A stretch of DNA of 64,000 nucleotides from Nitrospirota bacterium (lineage in GTDB: Bacteria; Nitrospirota; Thermodesulfovibrionia; Thermodesulfovibrionales; UBA1546). Location of the stretch: the NCBI GenBank assembly GCA_016195565.1, contig JACPZK010000031.1:62001-126000 (forward strand), in the 5' to 3' direction. A program made the translations under genes and the position numbers. This document shows positions 8,443 through 15,370 of this stretch, one piece after another (position 1 is the stretch's first letter; every line of letters starts with the position of its first letter). Under the pieces are notes generated by a model. It worked only from the letters and a program-made list of their open reading frames with translations. It was not told where the DNA came from and made no database searches.

Positions 8443-9510
8443 ATGAAGGCATTGATATTAAGCGGCGGAAAGGGGACAAGGCTCAGGCCTCTGACCTATA
8501 CAACAGCCAAGCAGCTTGTTCCTGTAGCAAATACGCCCATACTGGGATATGTTCTCAGGCATATTAAAGATGCGGGAATAAAAGATATAGGCATAATTAT
8601 TTCACCTGAAACAGGAAATGAGGTAAAGCAGTATGTAAAGGATGGGAAGGGGTGGGGTGTTAATGTAACTTATATCTTGCAGGCAGAGCCTGCAGGGCTT
8701 GCACATGCGGTTAAGACTGCTAAGAATTTTTTGAAAAAGGACAATTTTATAATGTATCTTGGTGATAACCTTCTGTCACATGGGGTCAAAGATGCGGTAA
8801 GGGAATTTGAAAGACAGCCCATTGATGCCGCAATATTTCTTAAGGAAGTGGATAATCCAAAACAATTTGGCGTGGCAAAACTTGATAGGAAGGGCAATAT
8901 AGTAAAGCTGGTAGAGAAACCTAAAAATCCGCCATCGAATCTTGCGCTTGTCGGCGTCTATATATTTACTGCAATGATACATGACGCTATTGATAAGATA
9001 AAACCATCGTTCAGGGGCGAGCTTGAAATAACGGATGCGATACAAAGGCTTATAAGCATGGGCGGCAGGGTAAAAAGTGAGATATTGAAAGGCTGGTGGC
9101 TTGATACAGGCAAAAAAGACGATATTCTTCAGGCCAATACAATAGTTCTTGATGAATATATAAAACGGCAGATTAACGGTATGGTTGACAGCAAGAGTCA
9201 GATACTTGGAAGAGTAACAGTGGAAAAAGGGGCGTCTGTGGTGAATAGCACTATCAGGGGGCCTGTTGTAATAGGCAAGAACTCTGAGATTAAGAATTCA
9301 TTCATAGGCCCGTTTACAAGCATTGGCAGCAATGTTACTGTAACAGATTCTTCCATTGAACACTCTGTAATTCTCAGCGACGCATTTCTTTCAGGTGTTG
9401 AAAGGCTTGAAGACAGTCTTATAGGGAAAAACACAAAAATTATAAGGAATGCGGTTCGTCATAGAGCACTGCGCCTGATGATAGGGGATGACTCAACAGT
9501 TGAGGTTTAA
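8443..9510 (+). CDS. rmlA: Glucose-1-phosphate thymidylyltransferase (long, LbH-containing type)
   Basis: The first step of dTDP-sugar synthesis: Glc-1-P plus dTTP to dTDP-glucose. The N-terminal nucleotidyltransferase signature LSGGKGTRLRPLT is at residues 6-18, with YLGDNLL and the EKPKNPPSN loop downstream. From about residue 245 a left-handed beta-helix (hexapeptide-like repeats such as IRGPVVIGKNSEIKNS) extends the protein to 355 residues, as in the long archaeal/actinobacterial-type RmlA rather than the 290-residue enteric form. rmlC, rmlB and rmlD follow, completing the pathway to dTDP-L-rhamnose. GGAG lies about 8 nt before the ATG. Confidence 0.92.
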   Translation: MKALILSGGKGTRLRPLTYTTAKQLVPVANTPILGYVLRHIKDAGIKDIGIIISPETGNEVKQYVKDGKGWGVNVTYILQAEPAGLAHAVKTAKNFLKKDNFIMYLGDNLLSHGVKDAVREFERQPIDAAIFLKEVDNPKQFGVAKLDRKGNIVKLVEKPKNPPSNLALVGVYIFTAMIHDAIDKIKPSFRGELEITDAIQRLISMGGRVKSEILKGWWLDTGKKDDILQANTIVLDEYIKRQINGMVDSKSQILGRVTVEKGASVVNSTIRGPVVIGKNSEIKNSFIGPFTSIGSNVTVTDSSIEHSVILSDAFLSGVERLEDSLIGKNTKIIRNAVRHRALRLMIGDDSTVEV

Positions 9511-9526
9511 CTCATATGATTACTGA

Positions 9527-9653
9527 AATAGAGAAGGGAACAATCTTTTCGCTCATTCTCGGTCTTCGACCTCCGAGGGCTTTTGCCTCTTTATTTATTA
9601 ACTGTATGAATATCGGCAAAAGAAACCGCTCAAAGACAGTTCCCTTCTCTATT
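9527..9653 (+). repeat. 127-nt structured element, copy 1 (upstream of rmlC)
   Basis: A perfect 15-bp inverted repeat (9527-9541 with 9639-9653) closes the element. Inside are a CTCGG...CCGAG hairpin, a GAGGGC-TTTT-GCCTC hairpin and a CGGCAAAAGAAACCG hairpin. The interior matches the copy at 11642-11769 closely (TTTCGCTCATTCTCG, CTTTTGCCTC, GAATATCGGCAAAA, CCGCTCAAAGA), but the closing arms have a different sequence. The right arm ends 11 nt before the rmlC ATG, so it may act as a leader RNA or be an inserted element. Confidence 0.8.
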
Positions 9654-9664
9654 AGAGGTCTGAT

Positions 9665-10147
9665 ATGTTTAAAACCAGCGACATAGAAGGCATTGTTATA
9701 AAAAAAATGGAAACTTACGCTGATAATCGCGGGTGGCTGGGAGAATTATTCAGAAAAGACGATCCAATTCTCAGCTTAATCCAAGGCAATTCAATGTTTT
9801 ATCCTGCAATGAGCTACATATCTATCACTAATCCTGATATTGTGAGAGGGCCCCATGAACACAGAGAGCAGACAGACTATTTCTGTTTCTTAGGCAAATT
9901 CAAGCTCTATTTGTGGGATAACAGAAAGGATTCACCTACTCATAAAAATAAAAAGGTGGTGGAGAATGCAGACAGGCTTATAGTAGTTGTGCCGCCGGGA
10001 GTTGTCCATGCATATAAAAATACAGGGAAAGAGGACGCAATTATACTGAATTTCCCTGACAGGCTTTATGGAGGATGGAACAAGGAAGAAAAGGTCGATG
10101 AAATCAGATATGAAGATGATGCTGAGAGTCAGTTTAAGATTGAGTAA
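9665..10147 (+). CDS. rmlC: dTDP-4-dehydrorhamnose 3,5-epimerase-family cupin
   Basis: This 160-residue cupin has the family start (IEGIVIKKMETYADNRGWLGELF) interrupted only by normal variation, and RGPHEHREQTDYF places Arg61 and catalytic His64 where RmlC enzymes have them. It is shorter than the usual roughly 180 residues, lacking part of the C-terminal helix. It would epimerise dTDP-4-keto-6-deoxyglucose at C3 and C5. Its position between rmlA and rmlB/rmlD supports the call. GAGGT precedes the ATG just after the structured element. A related sugar 3,5- or 3-epimerase activity is possible. Confidence 0.85.
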   Translation: MFKTSDIEGIVIKKMETYADNRGWLGELFRKDDPILSLIQGNSMFYPAMSYISITNPDIVRGPHEHREQTDYFCFLGKFKLYLWDNRKDSPTHKNKKVVENADRLIVVVPPGVVHAYKNTGKEDAIILNFPDRLYGGWNKEEKVDEIRYEDDAESQFKIE

Positions 10148-10223
10148 GCTGTTGACTTGGACAATGCAGACATTGCTCAAAAATTTATGGGTCTTCGTGT
10201 AACCGAGCGGGTAAAAAATATTA

Positions 10224-10253
10224 GTCATTCTCCGGCTTGACCGGAGAATCCAG
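10224..10253 (-). repeat. Palindromic repeat GTCATTCTCC...GAATCCAG, copy 2 (left of GIY-YIG gene)
   Basis: A perfect 9-bp stem (10227-10235 with 10241-10249) and a 5-nt loop lie inside GTCATT/AATCCAG borders. It has the same family consensus as 5893-5924 and 10549-10578 but the opposite orientation to both. With the copy at 10549 it brackets the GIY-YIG gene as inverted repeats. Confidence 0.8.
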
Positions 10254-10259
10254 ATTTAT

Positions 10260-10577
10260 ATGGAAAAGATTTATTATGTTTACATATTGGCGAGTCGGCA
10301 AAATGGCACTTTGTATATTGGAGTAACCTCTGATTTGATAAAGCGTATATGGGAGCATAAAAATAAGTTAGTGGAAGGGTTTACTGAAAAATATGATGTA
10401 GATAAGCTTGTCTATTATGAACAGTTTAATGACGCAGAATATGCTATTAGGAGAGAGAAAAGATTGAAAAAATACAATCGCAAATGGAAAATGGATATTA
10501 TTGAAAAGTTAAACCCGGATTGGAAAGATCTGTATGAGGAGTTAATATCTGGATTCCCCGATCGAGTCGGGGAATGA
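10260..10577 (+). CDS. GIY-YIG single-domain endonuclease (YhbQ/UPF0213-like)
   Basis: The 105-residue protein begins EKIYYVYILASRQNGTLYIG, which carries the YVY and YIG elements, followed by the conserved Arg/His region SDLIKRIWEHKNK and EKRLKKYNRKWKMDII. Such proteins are stand-alone nuclease domains of unknown cellular role. Its last ten codons (ISGFPDRVGE) are encoded by a palindromic repeat, and a matching inverted copy ends 6 nt before the ATG. The gene therefore looks like a cassette inserted between rmlC and rmlB. It has no glycan role I can support. Confidence 0.9.
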   Translation: MEKIYYVYILASRQNGTLYIGVTSDLIKRIWEHKNKLVEGFTEKYDVDKLVYYEQFNDAEYAIRREKRLKKYNRKWKMDIIEKLNPDWKDLYEELISGFPDRVGE

Positions 10578-10578
10578 C
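10549..10578 (+). repeat. Palindromic repeat CTGGATTCCC...GGAATGAC, copy 3 (right of GIY-YIG gene)
   Basis: A perfect 9-bp stem (10553-10561 with 10567-10575) and a 5-nt loop overlap the GIY-YIG stop codon. Its reverse complement matches the left copy at 10224-10253 at most positions, including the borders and the loop pattern. Confidence 0.8.
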
Positions 10579-10632
10579 ATTGTTTATTATTGAAATCAAC
10601 CCACACGATTACGCGAAGAGCCAATTTAGACA

Positions 10633-11631
10633 ATGAAGATCCTTGTTACAGGTGGCTGCGGATTTATAGGTTCAAATTTTATAAGGTATATCCTGAAGAA
10701 GTATCCGGACTATGAGATTGTAAACATGGACGCCCTGACATACGCCGGAAATCTCGAAAATCTGAGAGATATAAAAAAATCTAAGAGATATCGGTTTGTG
10801 CATGGAAGGATTGAGGATAAGAACCTTATTGCAAATGCGCTCGGCGATGCAGGCTATATCGTAAACTTTGCCGCAGAGACGCATGTTGACAGGTCCATCC
10901 GGAATTCCTCCCCTTTTCTGACTACAAATATTTTAGGAACGCATACTTTGCTTGAGGCTGCAAGAACAGTTCCCATCAAAAAATTTATTCACATCTCAAC
11001 TGATGAGGTATACGGCGCCCTCGGTAATAAGGGAAAATTCACGGAGAAGGCTATGCTTGCCCCCAATTCGCCGTATTCGGCGTCTAAGGCCTCGGCTGAC
11101 CTTCTCATCCGCGCATATTATGAAACTTACAAGTTGCCCGTAGTAATTGTCAGGCCGTCAAATAATTACGGCTATTACCAATTCCCTGAGAAGTTTATTC
11201 CGCTTATGATTACGAATCTCTTGATGAAGAAACCTATTCCCATTTACGGGAAGGGAGAAAATGTGAGAGACTGGTGTTTTGTAGAGGACAGTTGCGCGGC
11301 AATTGACAATGTTATGCATAACGGCAAGGCAGGCGAAATTTATAATGCAGGCGGTAATTGTGAAGTTAAAAATATAGAGCTTGCAAAAAGCATTCTTAAG
11401 ATAATGGGGAAAAGCGAAAGGCATATTAAATTCGTTAAAGACAGGCCGGGGCATGATTACAGGTATGCTCTTGATAATTCAAAAATAAAGCGTGAATTAA
11501 AATGGCGGCCGTCTGTCACAATAGAGGCAGGCCTTGAGATGATCATAAGGTGGTATAAGGATAATGAGTGGTGGTGGAAACCGCTTAAAGAAAGGCTCAG
11601 CGCTGAGAGCAGGGGATTTTGGGAGAGATGA
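10633..11631 (+). CDS. rmlB: dTDP-glucose 4,6-dehydratase
   Basis: This 332-residue extended SDR has GGCGFIGS at residues 7-14 for NAD+ binding, MDALTYAGNLENL typical of RmlB, catalytic Thr123-Asp124-Glu125 in ISTDEVYG, and Tyr148/Lys152 in YSASK. NNYGYYQFPEKFIPL is the RmlB substrate signature. It converts dTDP-glucose to dTDP-4-keto-6-deoxyglucose for RmlC and RmlD. Length is normal. It is separated from rmlD by the second copy of the structured element. Confidence 0.96.
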   Translation: MKILVTGGCGFIGSNFIRYILKKYPDYEIVNMDALTYAGNLENLRDIKKSKRYRFVHGRIEDKNLIANALGDAGYIVNFAAETHVDRSIRNSSPFLTTNILGTHTLLEAARTVPIKKFIHISTDEVYGALGNKGKFTEKAMLAPNSPYSASKASADLLIRAYYETYKLPVVIVRPSNNYGYYQFPEKFIPLMITNLLMKKPIPIYGKGENVRDWCFVEDSCAAIDNVMHNGKAGEIYNAGGNCEVKNIELAKSILKIMGKSERHIKFVKDRPGHDYRYALDNSKIKRELKWRPSVTIEAGLEMIIRWYKDNEWWWKPLKERLSAESRGFWER

Positions 11632-11641
11632 ATAAGAATAA

Positions 11642-11769
11642 AATGCAGGAGATAACCCTTTCGCTCATTCTCGCTCTGCTCCGAGGCTTTTGCCTCATTA
11701 TTTATCCTATTAAAAGCTTGCTTGTGGAATATCGGCAAAAAAAACCGCTCAAAGATTATCTCCTGCATT
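11642..11769 (+). repeat. 128-nt structured element, copy 2 (upstream of rmlD)
   Basis: A perfect 14-bp inverted repeat (11642-11655 with 11756-11769) encloses the same core as 9527-9653: TTTCGCTCATTCTCG, a CTCG...CGAG hairpin, GAGGC-TTTT-GCCTC, GAATATCGGCAAAA and CCGCTCAAAGA. The arm sequence (AATGCAGGAGATAA) is unrelated to that of copy 1, yet still pairs perfectly. The right arm ends 13 nt before the rmlD ATG. Confidence 0.8.
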
Positions 11770-11782
11770 GGAACTGATATTC

Positions 11783-12634
11783 ATGAAGATTCTAATTATA
11801 GGCTCGGAGGGCATGCTCGCACGGGATTTAATGCCTGAGCTGAAAGAAAGTCATGAGATAATACCGCTTTCAAGACAGAAGCTGGACATTACCCAAAAAG
11901 ATGCTGTTATAAAAAATATAAAAAGTAACGCTCCTGATATAGTAGTCAACTGCGCCGCATATACAAAGGTAGATATGGCTGAGGAAGAAAGGGAAAAGGC
12001 CTTTCAGGTGAACGGCATAGGCATTCAAAATCTTGCTGTTGCGTGCGCAGAGATGCAAATACCTTTATGCCATATAAGCACAGATTATGTCTTTGACGGC
12101 AGGAAAAATAAACCTTACACGCCGTTTGACGCGCCAAATCCCTTGAATGTTTATGGAGAATCAAAGCTTGCAGGAGAAAAATATATACAATGGATTATGA
12201 ACAAGTTCTATATAGTTAGGACATGCGGGCTTTACGGCAGGGGAGGTAATAATTTTGTGTTGACAATTCTCAGGCTTGCTAAAGAGCAGCAAACAGTGAA
12301 AGTTGTTACAGACCAGATATGTTCTCCGACTTCTACTTTAAATCTCTCTGCTGGGATAAAAAAAATTATTGAGAGCGGAAGTTTCGGAATATATCACATC
12401 ACCGATGATTCGGGGGGCGGTATAAGCTGGTTTGATTATGCCAGAGAGATTATTGCAACGGCAGGCATACGCGCAGAGATAATCCCGGTAACTTCCGAGG
12501 AATTTCCCCGCCCTGCAAAGCGTCCTGTGTATTCCGTGCTTGACACGGAAATTACAAGACTTGCAGTAAACTATACGCCGGAAAAACGCGAAGTTGCCCT
12601 TAAAAAATTTCTTTCAACAGCTAATCTTTTTTAG
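11783..12634 (+). CDS. rmlD: dTDP-4-dehydrorhamnose reductase
   Basis: The last step to dTDP-L-rhamnose. From the ATG at 11783 the protein is 283 residues. I prefer this start to the upstream TTG at 11768, which lies inside the right arm of the structured element, and MKILIIGSEGM is the normal family N-terminus. IIGSEGMLARDLM binds NAD(P)H, NCAAYTKVDMAE and STDYVFDG are RmlD signatures, and Tyr124/Lys128 in YGESK are catalytic. Length is normal. No strong ribosome site is visible, which makes the structured leader of interest. Confidence 0.94.
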   Translation: MKILIIGSEGMLARDLMPELKESHEIIPLSRQKLDITQKDAVIKNIKSNAPDIVVNCAAYTKVDMAEEEREKAFQVNGIGIQNLAVACAEMQIPLCHISTDYVFDGRKNKPYTPFDAPNPLNVYGESKLAGEKYIQWIMNKFYIVRTCGLYGRGGNNFVLTILRLAKEQQTVKVVTDQICSPTSTLNLSAGIKKIIESGSFGIYHITDDSGGGISWFDYAREIIATAGIRAEIIPVTSEEFPRPAKRPVYSVLDTEITRLAVNYTPEKREVALKKFLSTANLF

Positions 12635-12670
12635 CAGCTAATATTTGAAGTAAGTACTCCCCGATACCTA

Positions 12671-12716
12671 TTGACTAAACTGATTTTTGTGTGGTATTGT
12701 TCATGGTATGAACAAT
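12671..12716 (+). promoter_or_regulatory. Promoter with perfect palindromic operator over the regulator start codon
   Basis: TTGACT (12671-12676) and TATTGT (12695-12700) are 18 nt apart, a good sigma-70-type promoter. A perfect 9-bp inverted repeat, ATTGTTCAT-GGT-ATGAACAAT (12696-12716), overlaps the -10 and includes the ATG at 12708. Predicted transcription begins at about 12707 and no Shine-Dalgarno site is seen, so the message may be leaderless. An operator here would let the encoded winged-helix protein repress itself. Confidence 0.7.
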
Positions 12717-13307
12717 CATCCGCCTGAGGACATATCCCTCAGGCTGCTTGACGAACTTACAAAGGAGTCGGTGATTACTCAGCGGGCCTTGGCTGACCGC
12801 CTTGGGATTGCCCTCGGCTTAGTTAATGCGTATGTAAAAAGGCTTTATAATAAGGGACACATAAAGGTCAAAAATCTTCCTAGAAACAGAGTCAAGTATA
12901 TAATCACTCCTAAGGGTTTTGCAGAGAAGGCAAAACTTACCTACAGTTACATGAACCGCTCAATAGACTATTTCAGAGACGTTCGGCAGAAGATTGAGCA
13001 GACTTATGCGGTAATGATGGCCTCCGATGTTAAGAATATTCTTCTCTGGGGCGATGGAGAGGTTGCTGAGTTATGTTACATCTCTACAAGAGGGCTGCCG
13101 CTTAAGATTGTTGGTGTCGTTGCGACTCGAAACCGAGTTGTTGCTGACAGTGGTATGGAAAAGGGATTTTTCGGGCATGACATCTATTCAATAGAGAATG
13201 TCAATGGAATTGAGTATGATGCAATACTGGTTGCATCCCTTGACGGCAGGGCAAGTGAAACGATGAATAGGGCAGGCGTAAATCCCGAAAGGGTTTATTA
13301 TCTATGA
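12708..13307 (+). CDS. Winged-helix regulator fused to a Rossmann-like sensor domain
   Basis: The protein is 199 residues from the ATG at 12708; a TTG seven codons upstream lies inside the promoter. Residues about 8-72 form a MarR-type winged helix (SVITQRALADRLGIALGLVN, then KVKNLPRNRVKYIITPKG), resembling the regulators found at exopolysaccharide loci. Residues about 105-199 (NILLWGDGEVAELC, LKIVGVVAT, YDAILVASLDG) look like the nucleotide- or sugar-nucleotide-binding Rossmann half found in PglD-like and CoA-binding proteins. It could sense a sugar nucleotide or redox cofactor and control this locus; that is inference. Its stop overlaps the antiterminator start by 4 nt. Confidence 0.82.
   Translation: MNNHPPEDISLRLLDELTKESVITQRALADRLGIALGLVNAYVKRLYNKGHIKVKNLPRNRVKYIITPKGFAEKAKLTYSYMNRSIDYFRDVRQKIEQTYAVMMASDVKNILLWGDGEVAELCYISTRGLPLKIVGVVATRNRVVADSGMEKGFFGHDIYSIENVNGIEYDAILVASLDGRASETMNRAGVNPERVYYL
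13119..13140 (+). repeat. 22-nt GTTGCGACTCG repeat, copy 1 (inside regulator)
   Basis: This 22-mer matches 13344-13365 with one mismatch. The sequence has a small internal stem (ACTCG with CGAGT). Here it is read as VATRNRV in the regulator's Rossmann-like domain. Confidence 0.7.
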
Positions 13308-13852
13308 TAAATATGGAATTAACTGATATTTCAGGAGCTTATCGTTGCGACTCGCAACCGAGTTGGTATGCTGTTCATGTTAAATCCCGCCATGAGTTTA
13401 AAGTGGTGGAAAGATTAACAAAATCCGGCATAGAGACTTTCCTGCCTGCTGTTGAGAGACTCAGCAGATGGAAGGACAGGAAGAAGTTAATAAATTTCCC
13501 TCTTTTCCCTGGTTATATTTTTGTCCATATGAATAAGATTTATGAAGCCATGCTGACTGTCCTGAAAACCCGGGGCGTTGTAAGATTTCTTGGCATTGTT
13601 CCCGGTGAGCCGGAGACTGTTTCAGAAGAGCAGATAATTTCTTTAAAAAAGCTTGTTGAAAGCAAAGAAACCCTTGACCCCTATCCGTATTTAAAAGAAG
13701 GCCAGAGGGTAAGGATAAAAATGGGGCCTCTTGCAGGCGTGGAAGGTATACTTGCGGAAAGGAAAGGACAGCATCTCCTTGTTCTCTCTGTGGATATACT
13801 CAGGCAAGGGGTGTCTCTGAAGATAGACGCATCGGATGTAGAGAGAGTTTAG
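13304..13852 (+). CDS. NusG-family specialised antiterminator (RfaH/UpxY-like)
   Basis: The 182-residue protein has a NusG N-terminal domain from about residue 21 (WYAVHVKSRHEFKVVERL, FPLFPGYIFVHM) and a KOW domain at about residues 125-160 (EGQRVRIKMGPLAGVEGIL). Paralogues at the head of long polysaccharide operons bind RNA polymerase and suppress premature or Rho-dependent termination. The long downstream run of same-strand genes fits that role. The first 20 residues are extra and partly encoded by a 22-nt repeat. It is co-translated with the upstream regulator. No clear recruitment site was found. Confidence 0.9.
   Translation: MINMELTDISGAYRCDSQPSWYAVHVKSRHEFKVVERLTKSGIETFLPAVERLSRWKDRKKLINFPLFPGYIFVHMNKIYEAMLTVLKTRGVVRFLGIVPGEPETVSEEQIISLKKLVESKETLDPYPYLKEGQRVRIKMGPLAGVEGILAERKGQHLLVLSVDILRQGVSLKIDASDVERV
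13344..13365 (+). repeat. 22-nt GTTGCGACTCG repeat, copy 2 (5' end of antiterminator)
   Basis: One mismatch to 13119-13140, and read in a different frame (RCDSQPSW instead of VATRNRV). The shared unit is therefore DNA- or RNA-level, not a shared protein motif. Confidence 0.7.
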
Positions 13853-13892
13853 AGTTTAGGAGTTAAAAGTTGAAAGTTTAAACTCTTAACTC
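13842..13892 (+). repeat. GAGTTT/TTAACTC-type repeat after the antiterminator
   Basis: GAGTTTAGAGTTTAGG overlaps the antiterminator stop codon and is followed by a 7-bp inverted repeat, GAGTTAA (13860-13866) with TTAACTC (13886-13892). The unit type resembles the insert in the epimerase at 8052-8111. The remaining intergenic DNA up to 13980 holds no gene I can support, only the ugd ribosome site GGAGGA. Confidence 0.6.
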
Positions 13893-13980
13893 AATTAAGC
13901 CCTTAGGCTGCATATCTTTGACGGGATATGTGACTGAGAGGGCGGAGCATTGCAGGAACTTGCTGGAGGAATAGCAAAAT

Positions 13981-15309
13981 ATGAAAATTTCAATTATAGG
14001 CACAGGATATGTAGGGCTTGTCACAGGAGCGTGTATGGCGCAGATGGGAAACAGCGTTTTTTGCGTGGATGTTGACAGAAAAAAGATAGAAAACCTTAAG
14101 CGCGGGGTTATTCCCATATACGAGCCCGGGCTTGAACCTCTGGTTGCTGAAAATTACAAGGCAGGGACATTAAGGTTTACGACTGACATTAAAGAGGCGA
14201 TTGACAGCAGCGAGATTTGCTGCATAGCGGTCGGCACTCCGATGGGAGAAGACGGCAGCGCTGATTTGCAGCATGTTCTGCAGGCAGCTCAGGATATAGG
14301 CAAAAATATGACGCACTATATGATTATAGTAAACAAGTCAACCGTGCCGGTAGGAACAGCGGATAAAGTCAGAGATGCTGTCAAAGGCGAGTTGAGCAAA
14401 AGGAAGGTTGAAATCCCATTTGATGTTGTGTCAAATCCTGAATTTCTTAAAGAAGGAGCTGCTGTTGAAGATTTTATGAGGCCCGACAGGGTTATCGTCG
14501 GTGCGGATAATCCGAAGGCGCTTGAGAAGATAAAAGAACTTTATGCGCCGTTTACAAAAAGCCACGAAAGGTTTATTGCTATGGATGTAAGAAGCGCTGA
14601 AATGACGAAATATGCCGCAAATGCAATGCTTGCCGCAAAGATATCTTTTATGAATGAAATAGCCAATATCTGCGAGAAAGTGGGGGCTGATGTTAATAAG
14701 GTCAGGGTAGGGATAGGAAGCGACAGCAGAATAGGATACAGTTTTATATACCCGGGCTGCGGATACGGCGGAAGCTGTTTCCCTAAGGATGTAAGGGCGC
14801 TGGAAAGATTAGCGACAGAAAATAAATATACAGCCAAGATGCTCAGGGCGGTTCAGGAAATAAATGAATCTCAGAAATTAGTCCTTATCCGGAAGGTTAT
14901 AAAAATATTCGGTGAGGATTTAAAAGGGCATGTATTTGCTGTTTGGGGGTTGTCTTTCAAGCCTGAGACAGATGATGTAAGAGAGGCGTCAAGCGTAACT
15001 ATAATCCGCGAACTTGCAAAACGCGGGGCGAAGATAAAGGCGTATGACCCAAGGGCAATGAATGCGGCTAAGGAGTACTATCTCAAGGACTTAAAAAACA
15101 TAGAGTATGCTGATTCCAAATATGCTGCATTGTCAGGCGCTGCTGCGCTGCTGCTTGTTACGGAATGGAAGGAGTTCAGGAGCCCGGACTTTGATGAGAT
15201 TGCAAGGCGTCTGAAGAATAAGATTATTTTTGACGGAAGGAACCAGTATAGCAAAAAAAAACTTAATGTGATAGGATTTGAATACTTTCAGATAGGAGTT
15301 GGCGAATGA
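13981..15309 (+). CDS. ugd: UDP-glucose 6-dehydrogenase
   Basis: This 442-residue NAD-dependent enzyme oxidises UDP-glucose to UDP-glucuronate. GTGYVGLVTG at residues 7-16 binds NAD, the catalytic Cys266 sits in GYGGSCFPKD, and the C-terminal UDP-binding part includes WGLSFKPETDDVREA. Length is normal. UDP-GlcA would be the substrate for the epimerase at 7248-8261. TGGAGGA lies about 12 nt before the ATG. Confidence 0.97.
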   Translation: MKISIIGTGYVGLVTGACMAQMGNSVFCVDVDRKKIENLKRGVIPIYEPGLEPLVAENYKAGTLRFTTDIKEAIDSSEICCIAVGTPMGEDGSADLQHVLQAAQDIGKNMTHYMIIVNKSTVPVGTADKVRDAVKGELSKRKVEIPFDVVSNPEFLKEGAAVEDFMRPDRVIVGADNPKALEKIKELYAPFTKSHERFIAMDVRSAEMTKYAANAMLAAKISFMNEIANICEKVGADVNKVRVGIGSDSRIGYSFIYPGCGYGGSCFPKDVRALERLATENKYTAKMLRAVQEINESQKLVLIRKVIKIFGEDLKGHVFAVWGLSFKPETDDVREASSVTIIRELAKRGAKIKAYDPRAMNAAKEYYLKDLKNIEYADSKYAALSGAAALLLVTEWKEFRSPDFDEIARRLKNKIIFDGRNQYSKKKLNVIGFEYFQIGVGE

Positions 15310-15370
15310 TGGGGATAAAAATAACAGAACGGCCGCATACTATTTGCATTAGCTGTGAAAGGAGATAATA

